Numbered from the stretch's first letter, positions 44,401 to 55,815 are shown. The stretch is 64,000 nucleotides of DNA from Euptelea pleiosperma (GCA_035048495.1 CM068553.1:10099259-10163258); one strand, 5' to 3'. Made by a program: numbers and translations. Notes: generated by a model not told the origin, from the sequence alone.

Positions 44401-47400
44401 TTCCGCCTCAACCAATACATCTCGTTCCAGTAATGTACCGAGACAACATATAGGAGAATGTATCGTCTCATGCCATAAGTCTAATTTAAGTACTAAAACT
44501 GGTTTAAAAGTTTATTTTCATTATATATGTGTCTTTTATAAGACATAAATGCTAAAAAAAAATTCTAGCCTAATTAAATATTAGAAAATGGTTAATTTTA
44601 TCAAGGCATATAATGTATTTTCCATTGTCTCATTTCGTCTTGGTTTCGTCTTCGGAGTTTATTGAGTTGGTGGCTACATGGTGAAACTCTCTCTTTCTAT
44701 GCTGAGGACAGGTATGTGTTTCGTAGGAAGATGAATTCTTTGATAGTCAGATTGAAATTGTGGAATAAGTGTTGGGTTGGGTGAACAGAAAAATGGGTAT
44801 TCTCCTTGAAGATATTGTTGTGATCGATAGGAAAGGGGAAGATGGTCCATTGTCTAAGAAAGAATACCTTAAGTTAGCTCGGATGGAGGACACTAGCAAG
44901 AAGCAAAAAATCTAGCATCAAATGGCTAAAAGAAGGGGATAGATATACAAGTTCTTCCACCGGATTGCCAATATAAGGCAGAGAAGTAACTTTAGCTCTT
45001 GCCTTAAGGATGATGGGGAGTTCATGGATGAGGAGGATAGGGTGAGGGAGGTCATGGTTGACTTCTATAAGAACCATATTCAGATTCGGGAGGTTTCAGA
45101 CCGACTCTGGATGGGCTTTGTTTTGAGCAGATCAGTCAAGAACAGTGTTGGAAGACCCTTTGAAGAGGAGATATGTAAAGCTATGGGTGAGTTGTGCGGA
45201 TTGCGTTTTACAAGGTGTTGGAATGTTGTTGGTGAAAATTTCATGAGGGTTGTAAAGAAATTTCAAGAGGAGGCCTATCTTGATTGTTGCTTTAATAATA
45301 CCTTCATTACTGGTATTCCCAAGATTGGGAGGCCGAAGATCTCAAAGATTTTCATCCTATCAATTTGGTGGGTAGTGCCTATAAAATCATTTCAAAAGCA
45401 CTAGCTTCAAGAGTTAAGGAGGTAGTGGAACGGTTATCTCTTCTTTTTAGGGAGCGTTTGTGAGGGGTAGACAAATTCTGAATGGGGTGCTCATTGCTAA
45501 TGAATGATTTGAATCTAGAATTTGGACGGGTGAACTGAACTGGACATTCTATGCAAGATAAATATGGAGAAAGCATACGATCGTATGATCCTCAATTTCT
45601 TCTAAGGTAGCTTTATTTATGTGGACGGCTGCCCATACTATAATTTCACTATGGATCATCTCATTTGCTGAGGGCAAATGATCCCCAACATGTGTCACAT
45701 ATGCAAAACCAAAGTGAATCGGTGCATCGTCTACTACTTCATTGTCTTTTTTGTTATCGGCAAAAGTAATATACTAAAACAGGGCAGAGGAGGCCCTAAA
45801 AGCTACACGAGAGCAACCAAAAGGCTCAAAACACGATCAAAGAGAGACAAAAGCGCCTAAAAATGACCCTCTAGACAGCCATAAATTTTAAGATATGGGT
45901 AGGTACTTGTATCCGTATCCGGGTCCCTGATTTTGAAAAATGTCGAGCTGTATCCCCGCTTCCCGTATCTGTATCCATATCCGTATCCAGGCATCATAGG
46001 ACATATCTTTGAAGATAAGGTGTGTGACTTTGAAGTCGTCACAGTGAATGCCAAGGTGTTTATATACTTTTGGGCATCAACGTGGGAAGATTTTAAAGAC
46101 AACTGTTTTGAACATTTTGTATTTAGCTTATTGATATTGTACAGAGGAACCCTTAGTGTAGGGGGGCTCCCTTGTTCCCTTTTGAAGGGCAATCAGTGAG
46201 GTCCTTCCTCTCCTATTGTGCTTTTCTAAGTACCGTTCCTTTTTGTTAATACAATTGTTTTTTACTTATCAAAAGAAAAATGGTACAATTTTACTGTAAA
46301 CACTTTCACAAAGATTTTCTGACAACCAAACTAAGAGCCAATATAGTCCAACAGTACATCCAATTTTTTGCCATTAGGGTCTCGAGGTACAGGGCTAGGG
46401 TTTAATTTTTTTTTGATAAGTCCATTTTTTATTTTTTTAAGTAACCCTTAACCCCCCTGGTAAGAACGGGACTTGTACCCAGGTCTTTGGGTACAACCCC
46501 CCAAAGACCTGACCAACTGAAATGTTGGACGTTTCTTAAGTTTACAAGCATAGTAAGACAGTAACTGGCACATTTCCATGTAGGTAACACATGTAGACAC
46601 AAACAAATACACCGACTCAATACCCAAAACAAAGAAGACAATAAGCATCAAGATTTGCTCGGACATGATAAATTTCAGAAAAGAGTATGAAGAGACAGCA
46701 AATACAAGGTACTTTTGAGCTATGATACCCGGATACTTCAAAATGGGTGCCGTATCTGTGTCAGATACTTCCATTTTAAGTGTAAATGCCGTATCCACAC
46801 CGTGTCGGTCCAGTATCCTTGTCGTATCCGGGTAACATAGCTTTTGAGGCACAAATCTTCTTTACTTGATGCCATATGTCCTTCAAATCATACAATTAAA
46901 ATTTGTGATTCCCGCTTGTATAAGCACGCAAGAAGGATGAAAGCATGTCCATATGCAATCTCTTTGAAAATTTCTCTACAAGTCAATTGAGACATCTCTC
47001 CAGGGTTCGACAATTCAAAAGTTCAGTCGTACTCGATGAAAGTTTGACCTCAAACCATCTTGAGTGTAAATTGAGTACTTGATCAAATCAATCAATTTTT
47101 TTTATTGAAACAGAAGCAAAAAGAAAGAGAAAGAAATTTAAAAATAAAAATAAAATACAGAAGCAAGGTTTATTAACTAAATTCCAAAGTACAAATTAGC
47201 CAAAACTCAAACAGACATTGCTCTATACAACTGAATGAATCTGCCAAACTCAATGGAATTGTTGTTACCTTGTATAAAGTTAAATGTGAGTTACTTAATA
47301 GAACTGTTGTTACCTTGTATAAATAAAGTTTAATATGAGTTACTTAATGGAATTTGTGTTACCTTGTATGAAGTTTAATATGAGTTACTTACTTGCCTAC

Positions 47401-49571
47401 ACAAGTGATTCATACTGGTTAAACACTAGAATTGTAACGAGTCTAATGACAACCTAACAGTAACAGCTCCACCAATTCATTAAACCATGAAATACATGAA
47501 ACACACAACAAATACAATGTCTTCAGCAAACTATAACATGCATAAAATATTAAGATGCACAACGATTTGGAAATTAAGAAGCTAGATCTCAAATTTCAGG
47601 TTAGTCTAGCACAACAAAGTCACACCTAACGTACATGGTTCAGTCTTTAAACCATGTAATAAAGTAGAAAACACAACTTACCATGTGTGAAGCTAACGAA
47701 GACATGCACAATAATACTTGATTCCCGATTATCTAGAAATTTGAGAAGGTTTTTTCTTATAAGTAAATTTGAGAAGCTATCACATTAGATTTAGTTTGCT
47801 AAGACACCAAAACCTCAATACCAAAATATTCACTGAAACCTTAAAATAATTAAGGAACGAATATTATTTTATCCTACAATTGAGATTCTTCAAACAGATG
47901 AAAATTGAACAAATTTGTTAATCAATGGATTCAATAGAGAAGGGGTAAACATTGTTTACAAATACTAAATCAAATTTGGAATTGTCCAAGGTCAAGATGC
48001 AGGCTCGAGCAATTCCATGTTAATTTGGAAGAAAAAAGTAAAAAAAAAAATAGAGGGGAATACGCTCTTTTTTGAAACATTTCTAGAGATTCTTTGGCAG
48101 GAAAAATTTTTCTTACTGCTTTCATTATTAGACTGTTTATGTGCTTCTTCTCTATTGCTGCATGCCTCTATTGTTTTTAAAAAAAAATAAGTCTGTTCAA
48201 CTTGTCACTTTGTATGTTCTATTGCTCTAATATGGCCTAAGTAGGATTTGCACCATAATTCTCCATTCCCATACACAGGCAAATTTGCAGCTTTACAAAC
48301 AGGGTAATGATCTGATGACACCATAGTATTATACTTCCAATTGTAACAGTACTAGGTCTCAGATGTACAAGAGGTGCATATCCTAATTGGATGATTCTAA
48401 CCTTCCAACAAAGACACTAATTTGTCAGACATACACTGACAATCTATAACAAATCATAGAATCATCTCAATTCAGATACTAGATGTTGTTTATATTTTTT
48501 TTTTATAAGTTAGATGTTGTTTGTATGATTCTCAATAAACATCAACTAATTATCTAAATACATTTCTCTTTATATTATATACTTGTACTGTATGAACTAA
48601 ATCATTCTGAAAATTCTCTTAATTCATGCATGGTTTAATAGTTTTAACAATCACTGTTCTAACCATTAATAACAGCGTTATTACACTCTTGGGTCATACC
48701 CTAATTACAGTGTATATGTAAGTAAGCATCGTTATTAACCATTATACTGTTACTCTAGGACCATTGTAGCATTTTTAAGTACCATAATACAACAGATTTA
48801 ATAATAAAATATTGAAACAAATACTATGAGGAAAAAAATAAACTGTATTCACATGTCGGCATATTGTGCGCTTGTTCTGTAGCCATGACTCACAAAGACA
48901 TGAGCCAGTGTCCAAGTTACATAGATTTTCTAACCATCTGATCAGTTAAATGGGCTATGAAATTAAATGGTCAACAGCCCAAATAGGCTGGATTCACTCA
49001 TCAAAAGGTTAAGAACATCTAGTATGTTAAATTCTAGAGCTCATCAATTGGACAGTCTCGACACTCAAAATCCCCTAGCATGATACAGTGGCAACCCAAG
49101 CAACGATTCAGAAATATATTAGATTATAACACATTAGAGATACGGATAAATTCGTGATGAAATTTCATCTACAGCCAAAACGGTCCTTTATGAAAATAAT
49201 TAAAGCACACACACAAATAAAATTAACATGGGTTACCTGAAAAAAAAAAAGGGTTACCTGGATTGGAGGCTCTTATTAACTTTGTCATGGAATTCACAGG
49301 TCAGATTAGGTTTTCTAGTTCCAAAAGGACCTGCAACAGTTAAATAAATAAATAGATAGATAGATAAATTTCAAAAAAAAAATTCACAAAATACATAACA
49401 GAGGGAGAGAAAGAGAGGAAAATCATAGATTAGGGTTAAGAGCTCACTTGTGGACTGGGGCTTCAACCCTACAAAAACCTTATTCGCACAACTGAGAGAA
49501 GGTTGAGCAACAACCACTCCATTTTGAGAGTGCAAACACGAATAACCAGTCGAATGCAGCGCGACTGCCAT
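38407..49571 (-). CDS. CLPR2: Plastid ClpR2 subunit of the Clp protease, complete, 8 exons
   Basis: Minus-strand exons: 49448-49571, 49258-49330, 43829-43949, 43284-43421, 43058-43174, 42320-42388, 42053-42148, 38407-38544. All junctions are GT-AG and the phases join. Total 876 bp, 291 residues, close to Arabidopsis CLPR2. Exon 1 starts MAVALHST and with exon 2 forms a Ser/Thr/Lys-rich transit peptide. The mature part begins near [20 protein letters not shown] and YINGPGGD are Clp-fold motifs. At the nucleophile site the sequence is GYAYNLAGF: Asn replaces the catalytic Ser, as expected for a non-proteolytic ClpR subunit. The end [10 protein letters not shown]...GTGLG is typical of ClpR2. It is a structural subunit of the stromal ClpPR ring. 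A longer frame from Met 49658 exists but homology favours 49571. Introns 2 and 7 hold LINE and copia remnants. Confidence 0.95.
39800..41963 (-). mobile_element. Ty1/copia deletion derivative in CLPR2 intron 7
   Basis: On the minus strand, 41641-41655 reads GTTATCAGAGC, a decayed initiator-tRNA primer site. Beside it is a putative 5' LTR (about 41661-41963, TGAATATT...AGTTTTCA). Then come GAG-pre-integrase remnants at about 41140-41000 ([11 protein letters not shown]), a post-integrase piece at 40960-40740 ([20 protein letters not shown]) and the start of RT at 40607-40230 ([25 protein letters not shown]). Near 39900-40000 a decayed QADYTLF and catalytic-loop region follows. Most of gag and the integrase are missing, and no 3' LTR was found. 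It is same-strand with CLPR2 and non-autonomous. The LTR limits are approximate. Confidence 0.65.
44640..46290 (+). mobile_element. 5'-truncated L1-type LINE in CLPR2 intron 2
   Basis: Plus strand, antisense to CLPR2. Pre-RT and RT words appear in several frames between 44900 and 45600: [76 protein letters not shown] 3' untranslated part follows (gggctcccttgttccct) and ends tttgttaatacaattgtt, then acttatcaaaagaaaaa, an A-rich tail. Many stops and frameshifts make it inactive. A TATCCGTATCC-rich patch at about 45900-46000 may be a separate small repeat. Confidence 0.7.
46405..46540 (-). mobile_element. Possible tRNA-derived SINE
   Basis: On the minus strand cagttggtcaggtctttggg resembles a polymerase III A box. 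About 40 bases on, gggtacaagtcccg resembles a B box. An AT-rich tail follows (aaaaaaataaaaaatgg, then tatcaaaaaaaaatt). No target duplication was identified, so this is tentative. Confidence 0.35.
46550..49250. other. CLPR2 intron 2, no gene
   Basis: AT-rich intron sequence. Three local repeats of gaattgttgttaccttgtat...gagttacttaa lie at 47250-47400. No coding frame. A tandem splice-donor copy (gggttacct twice at 49230-49260) lies at the exon 2 edge. Confidence 0.45.
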
Positions 49572-49800
49572 TTCCAGGAAATCGAGGTCGAGTTTTGCAG
49601 AAATGGAGAAATCTAATTTAACTAAATTTAGCAGAGATGACACAAATTTAGAGAACAATTACACATAGATAGAGATATAGATAGATAGATGGATAGATTA
49701 ATTTGTATTCGGGAACTTGGAACTCTTGGGGAGAGAGAAGTAACTGTTCCACAAGGAAACACGAGGTGGTAGCGAAGGTCTTACTCTTGACTTTTCTTTT
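49572..49800 (-). promoter_or_regulatory. CLPR2 5' flank and GATA microsatellite
   Basis: Upstream of the CLPR2 start. A (TAGA)n tract at about 49668-49700 precedes gggagagagaagtaactg. This region should hold the leader and core promoter. No certain TATA box was assigned. Confidence 0.35.
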
Positions 49801-49929
49801 ACGGTTTTACCCACTAACCCCACCGGGTCTAGGGCATGGTAAGATACGGGTCGGGTTTATGTAGATCCGATGTTGAACAAGCCCATATCTGTGGATCAAT
49901 ATTTGTGGCTGTGGGAGAATAAAATTTTG

Positions 49930-50249
49930 ATGACAGGGCCCTGTCATCGAGACAGGACGCAATTTGAGCTACGTGGCACACTTTTAGAGGACTCTGACCG
50001 TATGGATGTTTGTCCACTCCCTAGGTAGACCTAAAACCAAAAATCAGCCTGACTAGTGATTTCTAGGTATGGATGTATGTCCAATTCAACGCCTACAAAT
50101 CACTAATCAGAGTGATTTTTGGTTTGTAGGTCCACTTAGGGATTGGCCAAAATCCATACGGTCAGAGTCCTCTAAGAGTGTGCCACCCTGATCATATGGT
50201 GTCAACCGGAGCCTGTCATTTTAAGGGCGGTAATTGGAGCCCGACCCAT
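49930..50249. mobile_element. Palindromic MITE (family A), MULE-type right end
   Basis: The core arms are gaccgtatggatgtttg and ccaaaatccatacggtc. The right end ggagcccgaccc is the same terminus as in 31322-31707. The matching left terminus has been lost. Confidence 0.55.
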
Positions 50250-51000
50250 TTTCAATATCATCCATGGGTTGTTGCTCAACCTGGCATTTTGGCAGTGACC
50301 CGACACGACCTGCACGGGCTAAAGCTTGGCCCCGCTGCCCTGATGGGTCAGGTTTGCGCCAGCCCGTTGTGGTGCTTGGACTGGGCTGTGTCCACCCCTC
50401 TTGAGGTGACCCGGCCCGATGAGCCCGTCCAATTAACCCGGTCCCGACTAGCCCGATTTGGTCACCAACACACCCTTAATTTTTTTTATTTTTTTTTTCA
50501 AGTTTGCACTTGGGCCGACCTATAGCCCGCACCCCTACGGACCTCGGAACCGGGCCCAAACCCTAGCCCAGCACGACAATCTCCACCCGTCCCGTCCAAT
50601 TTGGTCTCCAACACACACCCTTATATTTTTTGATTTTTTCGAAAAAAAATTGCAGGGTCCAATTTGGCCCGGTCCAACCCGAGGCCCACACCCCTACGGA
50701 ACCTGTCCCAACCCAACACTGTAGACACAGCCCAGCCTGATGGGCCAAAACGCCACCCTAACTTGCTACATTTGTGAAAAAGCAGTGTATATATTTGTTG
50801 ATATACTAATACATGTTCTTAGTTTGTACGTCGGGTTCGGGTTGGGTCGAGCCCCAACCCTAACCCAACTTGATTTGATTAGGTTACCAAAAATTCGGCC
50901 AAAGCCTAACCCTGGTTCTGAAAGGGCTAACCCAACCCAACCCTAACATTGGGTTCAACCAGTTGGGCTCAAGTTGAGTCCACCCAAGTTGCAGCCCTAA
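50250..51000. repeat. Degenerate cccga/gggtt-rich repeat region
   Basis: Many variants of gacccgacccgg, gggttgggtcgag and cccaacccaa on both strands, with two tttttttattttttttttc-type patches. It is low in coding plausibility; the frames here are composition artefacts. Confidence 0.5.
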
Positions 51001-51104
51001 GTTCAATGGAAGGGTTTTGGCGATTGCGCGAGAAACACAATTGGGCTAGGCTCTTGTAAAATTTCAGAAATATCCTTTGTTACCTATAAAGGGGTGAAGC
51101 TTCT

Positions 51105-51280
51105 ATGCCTCAAGGCTGCACAGACCAAACAAAACGGCCTTGCTTAATGTTCCCCATGTCAGCGAAAATATAAAACTACCAATGCAACTACAACCCAGGT
51201 TTGCCGATTTTGATTTTTTGCTGACGTGGAGAACATTGAGCAGGGCCGTTTTGTCTGGTCTGTACGGCACTGACACATTG
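51105..51280. mobile_element. Small palindromic MITE
   Basis: The arms are cagaccaaacaaaacggcc with atgttccccatgtcagc and, inverted, gctgacgtggagaacatt with ggccgttttgtctggtctg. The loop is about 50 bp. No flank duplication was recognised. Confidence 0.6.
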
Positions 51281-51307
51281 AAGCCATACATAAAGACCAA
51301 TAAAAGA

Positions 51308-51470
51308 AAGGGGTCAAGCTCAGGGGACGAACAAAAGTGAACCAACAAGTTCACTAATGTTCTCAGCCGTGAATCCCGCTCCAACAGTGGTTTTACTTTT
51401 GCAAAAGTGTATTAACCACTGTTGGATTCTTGGGATCCACGGCCGAGTACATTAGTAAACTTGTTGGTAC
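51308..51470. mobile_element. Palindromic MITE (family C), copy 3
   Basis: The left end gggtcaagctcaggggac is MULE-like. The arms are gaaccaacaagttcacta with tcagccgtgaatcccg and ggatccacggccgagt with tagtaaacttgttgg. The right edge runs into a family A fragment. Confidence 0.55.
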
Positions 51471-51513
51471 CTGATTTTTGGTCTATAGGTCTCCACTTAG
51501 GAATGGACCAAAC

Positions 51514-52102
51514 CATGGTTTAAAATAACGTTGTTTAGCACCCTAAGCCTGTTACATTAAAAATCGTTTTGACGCCTGGAAATTAATGGTTTTTTTTTTT
51601 TCTCTTGTTTTAACGGTCATTAATATCTGGCAAATTTTGTGGAAAAAAACATATTTTCACTCTTCATTGAATTTTGAATTTCAATGTACGCCATTCTTCC
51701 GTTAAATTCCATTTTTCTCCTTTTTTCATTTTTGCCCATCCATTTTAACGGTAACGCCTCCAGTCTGTTATACCATTGGGACCAAGGTTTAAAGTTTTAA
51801 CGGTTTAACAGACTGGGGCATTACTGTTTAAACCATTTAAACGGCCGTGGGCAAAAATGGATTTTAACGGAATTTAACGATTTTAACAGAAAAACGGAAA
51901 AAAAAATGGCATTGAAATTCCAAATTTGAAATTTTCGAAAAAAAGGATTTTCACGGCCTTTTTTTCACAAAAATTTTCAGAATTTAACAGCCGTTACAAC
52001 AAAAAAACGGCCGTTAAATTTGAAGGGTCAAAACGTGTTTAAACGGTTTTAATAGAAACGAGCTTGGGCCGTTACCGTTTCAACGGCCGTTTTTAAACCA
52101 TG
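51514..52102. mobile_element. Composite hAT-like MITE (family B dimer) with exact 8-bp duplication
   Basis: The outer ends are CATGGTTTAAAATAACG and TTTTTAAACCATG. It is flanked by exact GACCAAAC at 51506-51513 and 52103-52110. Inside are two family B units, one to about 51775 and one starting ccaaggtttaaag at about 51782. The flanking sequence on both sides is a family A MITE split in two (cacttaggaatg before, catccatacagtcagtgg after). The dimer therefore moved as a unit into family A. Confidence 0.85.
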
Positions 52103-52194
52103 GACCAAACATCCATACAGTCAGTGGTTTCTAAAAAGTGTGCCACGTGGATCACATGTGGTCCGTCATCAAAGATTTACTCACCCCGACTGTC

Positions 52195-54474
52195 AGAGAC
52201 ATTCTCGTAGAACATCTCTCGATATGGAAAAGCAATCGGTTTTTCCTCCTTATTAACAAGTCTAGTTCTTTGAGGGTTTCTGATCTGCTCCTTCCATCTC
52301 TCCCAAAGGTAAGCAATCAAAAACACTCTTTCCTATGTATCTGATCATTATCATCTCAGAAACAGTGTTTCGGGTTTCACCTAATTGGTCGTAAACCATT
52401 TAGAGATGTGTGTTTGAGTTGCTTCACTGCATTTGTTTTGGATTCTACAAGAAGAATTGTATTGAATTCTAATTTCTAATCGCCTGGGAGGAAAAAAGCA
52501 GAATGAGTATTTAAACCCAACTGTACTTTAATTGTTCGATAAAATGTCTGAAAGAAATTCTATTAACTGAAGTAAGCCAAGCCTGAGATAAATAATCCCC
52601 AATTTTCTGAAATAAATTTCTGTTTGCATCCAAGCTATATAGGTTTCCGGTGATCTATGAGTGTAACATTTAGAACTGAATGGGTGAAGTTCTTTACAGC
52701 CCCAATTGTCTTACATCAACTCCTGTTTGCAAGTTATATAGGGTGTGTAGTGATCTATGAGTGTAACTTTTATAATTGAAGGGGTGAAGTTTTTAATCTG
52801 GTCCCAGTGAAGGACAGTATTCATTTCTTGTTGTCAAAACTTGAAAACTTACCCTGTCAGGGTTTTCCATACAATTCACTAGCTGTCTGTAGCTTAGAGG
52901 CCATTGACCAACCTGCCCTTTTTTGGTCCAATCCGCACAGTTAGATCCCCCGGATCGTTGCATCCAAGTAGATTAATAAAAGACTTGGGCTGTTGCTGTA
53001 GACTTTGTTTCCTGTTAGATTGGGGGCTTGTATGCTATGTGAAGGGCTAATGTGGCCAATCTCGACCATCTATCCGATTGCAACAATCTGGATTGGCCAT
53101 GTGGACAGTGCCCTTGTCTACGTCATACCCATACACCCATAGACCCATAACTTACCATGTATTCAACTTGTTCCCTGTGATTGGCAGCCCTTTAATTTTA
53201 ATTTTTTAAATAGAAAAAAAACACCAAAAGTAACTTCTCTTTTTACCATGTGGCAGAGGGAAATTGGACTGAAAGTTACCACATGGAAATGGATTGAAGT
53301 TTCCATGTGTGAAAGGTCTGCCTTTGCAGGGATTGAAGTTGTTGTGTCAACCCAGAGTACCACGAAATCATATTAAAAAGTTAATCCAAGATAATCCAAT
53401 GTGAATATGCAGTTCTCATAGTTTCAAGTATTATTTGTTCTTTGGTGCAGTTCAAAAGTGCTGATTTTGTGATTGTTGGTACATAATGGTCAACGCCACC
53501 AAAGGACTGTTCATCGCATGGTAAAGTATATTGATCACAAAAAGCTTCACCTTTGGGGGCACATGTTCTTTTCTTACAGTAGTCAGTTTTTATTCAAGGA
53601 AATATATTGTGGGCTTATCGCTCTAGGCACTCATCAGTCTTTATTTGCCAACCATCCAGACCATCCAATAATGGAGCACCTCTTGGATGGGGCATCATCA
53701 TCATCTATGCTTTATCCCAGATGTTTGGAGTTGGCAACATGAATTCCATTTCAGTACTCGACATGCCATTTTCAGCCTTTCTCTCTCTCCTTTTACGTCT
53801 TTCAATTTGTATTAAAGCTCTCCTTCTCACTAGTGCCATTGTTGGTCTTCATTGTACATGCCCAAACCATCCTCAATCAACTTTCCCTTATTTTCTCTTA
53901 TTGGGGTTATTCATAAATTTCCTCAAATGTGCTCATTTCTGATTTTGTCTCTCCTAGTTTTCTCAATCATTCATCTCAACTTTCTCATCTCCGCTACACC
54001 CATTCAATGAAGTTCCACAAACCTGATGATCCTAACCATCCTGTCAATAGTTCTCCAGGAATTATTAATTCATTAGTCAGGTGTCTTAGTATTGTCCACT
54101 CAATCTGATTTTTGAGGTGCTATGGCTCATGCAAATGGTGGCCCATCAATTAGCTTAACCTCGATTGATGAGCAGGCACATACTGATTGCTGCATAGAGA
54201 GGTGGGGCTCACCAACATCTGTGGCGGTGTAATGTTGTATACATTTTTTTTCTTACTTGTTACTGAACGGGCTAGGCTCTTGGCTATTTCTTGCAGCGAC
54301 ATACCCATGGCTCAGTTCATCATCAATTTGAATGCTTCACTGCCTGCTTCACAGAAGTTCATAATACATGTGCTGGACAGCACCCACTTGTTTGTGCAAC
54401 CCAATGTGGGTGAAATGATCCGCAGTGCCATTTCCGAATTTAGAGACCAGAATTCCTATGAGAAACCCGCATGA
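52195..54474 (+). CDS. TFB5: TFIIH subunit TFB5 (GTF2H5), complete, coding 53486-54474
   Basis: A leader exon of about 52195-52308 ends tcccaaag/gtaagc. Exon 2 starts after tttggtgcag at 53451, with its ATG at 53486 and its end at 53520 (gcatg/gtaaag). Exon 3 runs from 54297 (ttgcag/cgac) to the TGA at 54472-54474. The coding sequence is 35 + 178 bp, giving 70 residues, the usual size for this very small subunit. It starts MVNATKGLFIACDIPMAQFI; KFIIHVLDSTHLFVQP, MIRSAISEF and RDQNSYEKP are strongly conserved. TFB5 stabilises the p52/TFB2 subunit of TFIIH for transcription initiation and nucleotide-excision repair in the nucleus. The first coding exon is only 11 codons plus two bases, so open-frame scans miss the true N-terminus and read intron as protein. 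Confidence 0.93.
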
Positions 54475-54856
54475 TCCACACTTTTTAGGTTACAATCTTC
54501 AATTTTTCTCTTGGAATCGACATTTCGAGCATATTTATGCCTTGGAAACAATTATCATATGTGAAATTGATCTGTCTGCTGAACTTCCTTTTCTTCCAGA
54601 CTTTGTGTGGCAAGAAGAACGGCTTCTCTATATACCTTGCAAGTATAAATGGCAGTTCATCATTTCCTGTGTTGTATGTGATGTATGTTTTCCTTCTGTT
54701 TAACTGATTAAATCATGTATGTCAAATTTAGATCAAGCAGAGTAATTTTTAGTTCCTTCCAAGACATGGCTTAGGATTGTTTATCGAGAGGCTCCTAATT
54801 CACTAAACTGGGTTATATACTTATATATGGATTGATTTCTTCGTTCACTTGTGCCT

Positions 54857-55078
54857 AGAGCCAGCAGCAACGGTCGAACAAAGCGATCATTTTTTTTGGG
54901 TGTAGACAGCAGATCATCATTTTCAAGTTTTCTGTTGGGGCTTTAGCTAGCCTATATGGCTGTACCCTTCTATATCGACATGATCTGGTAGTATCAACAG
55001 GCCTGGCAGCAGTTAGTATTGAGACTGCAACTTGTTGGATCAGGGACCGTGATGTCATACCATTAATATTTTTCTGAT
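54857..55078 (+). other. Possible terminal exon of an unknown protein
   Basis: After an acceptor-like cttgtgcctag (54846-54856) a frame reads SQQQRSNKAIIFFGC, ALASLYGCTLLYRHDLVV, ETATCWIRDRDVIP and ends in TGA. The composition looks protein-like with a hydrophobic stretch. No upstream exon was found between TFB5 and this point. It may be a gene fragment or an alternative 3' exon. I do not recognise the family. Confidence 0.3.
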
Positions 55079-55489
55079 GAATTGATGTCATACATTTTTT
55101 CATGAAATCATGGCTAGATCCAACAGCTTGGAGTCCTGGTAGTAATTTAATATAACAATAGTTGCAGGGCTATAACATTACTGACCCCCTTTTTCTTTAG
55201 CACTCTTCTAGTGTGTATTGCATATTATCCATCAGGCTGACCTTCGGTTGGGATATCTCTTAAGAGGGGGCCCATCTAGTGAACGGTCCAGATTTATAAT
55301 ATCGAAATCTAATGATCCAGAAGTGTACTGCCACTATCTCATGTTTCCTCGTAGGAGCTTTTCTCTGCCCCCGAGTTCTAAGTTCCAACTTCTATAGTGT
55401 TTCTCTTTCTCCAGCTAACGTGAGATGTAGAATTTAGAATTTTTCAACTTGTAATCTCCTTTTCATAACGCTATAAATGTCAGAATGGG

Positions 55490-55815
55490 TTTTTTTTTTT
55501 TTGTGAGGATGTTCTCCATGGTGAGATCGTCCTCACCAAAGATCAGCCCTTGACTCCGTCAGCGTCTTTTAGTGTGTCAACCTATCCCGACCCAAATGTT
55601 ATCTATATCTCATTTTCACATAGCCATTTAATAAAGGTTTGGGCACCCTAAACCTGGCCTTTCCACTCGTGTTCTTGGGTGTGGATTCCGCGAAACCAAC
55701 AGTAGTTGATAGCACTGAGCTAGCATTCACTTTTTGCCAAAGCAAAACCATAGTTGGATTCGTGAAATCCACCACCGAGATCACAAGTGAAAAGACGAGT
55801 CCTTGGAGCCTGAGC
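55490..55815. repeat. Half MULE-type MITE followed by MITE family C copy 4
   Basis: 55490-55594 matches the right half of 458-806 (gtgagatcgtcctcacc, tcagccctt) and ends atcccgaccc. 55620-55815 has the family C arms (gtggattccgcgaaacc, ggattcgtgaaatccac). Confidence 0.55.

Noticed and set aside
45857..46192. Tyr/Pro-rich frames around 45.9-46.2 kb
   Set aside because: They are produced by imperfect tatccgtatcc repeats next to the LINE remnant.
46448..46852. 134-residue minus-strand frame
   Set aside because: It overlaps the SINE-like sequence and a tatccgtatcc-type repeat. No protein similarity was recognised.
49371..49658. Longer CLPR2 start at 49658 and read-through beyond exon 1
   Set aside because: The known family start aligns with the Met at 49571, and the frame after 49448 is intron behind a clear GTGAGC donor.
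50178..50724. Frames with Trp/Pro/His-rich translations
   Set aside because: They arise from degenerate cccga/gggtt repeats and MITE arms, with no family similarity.
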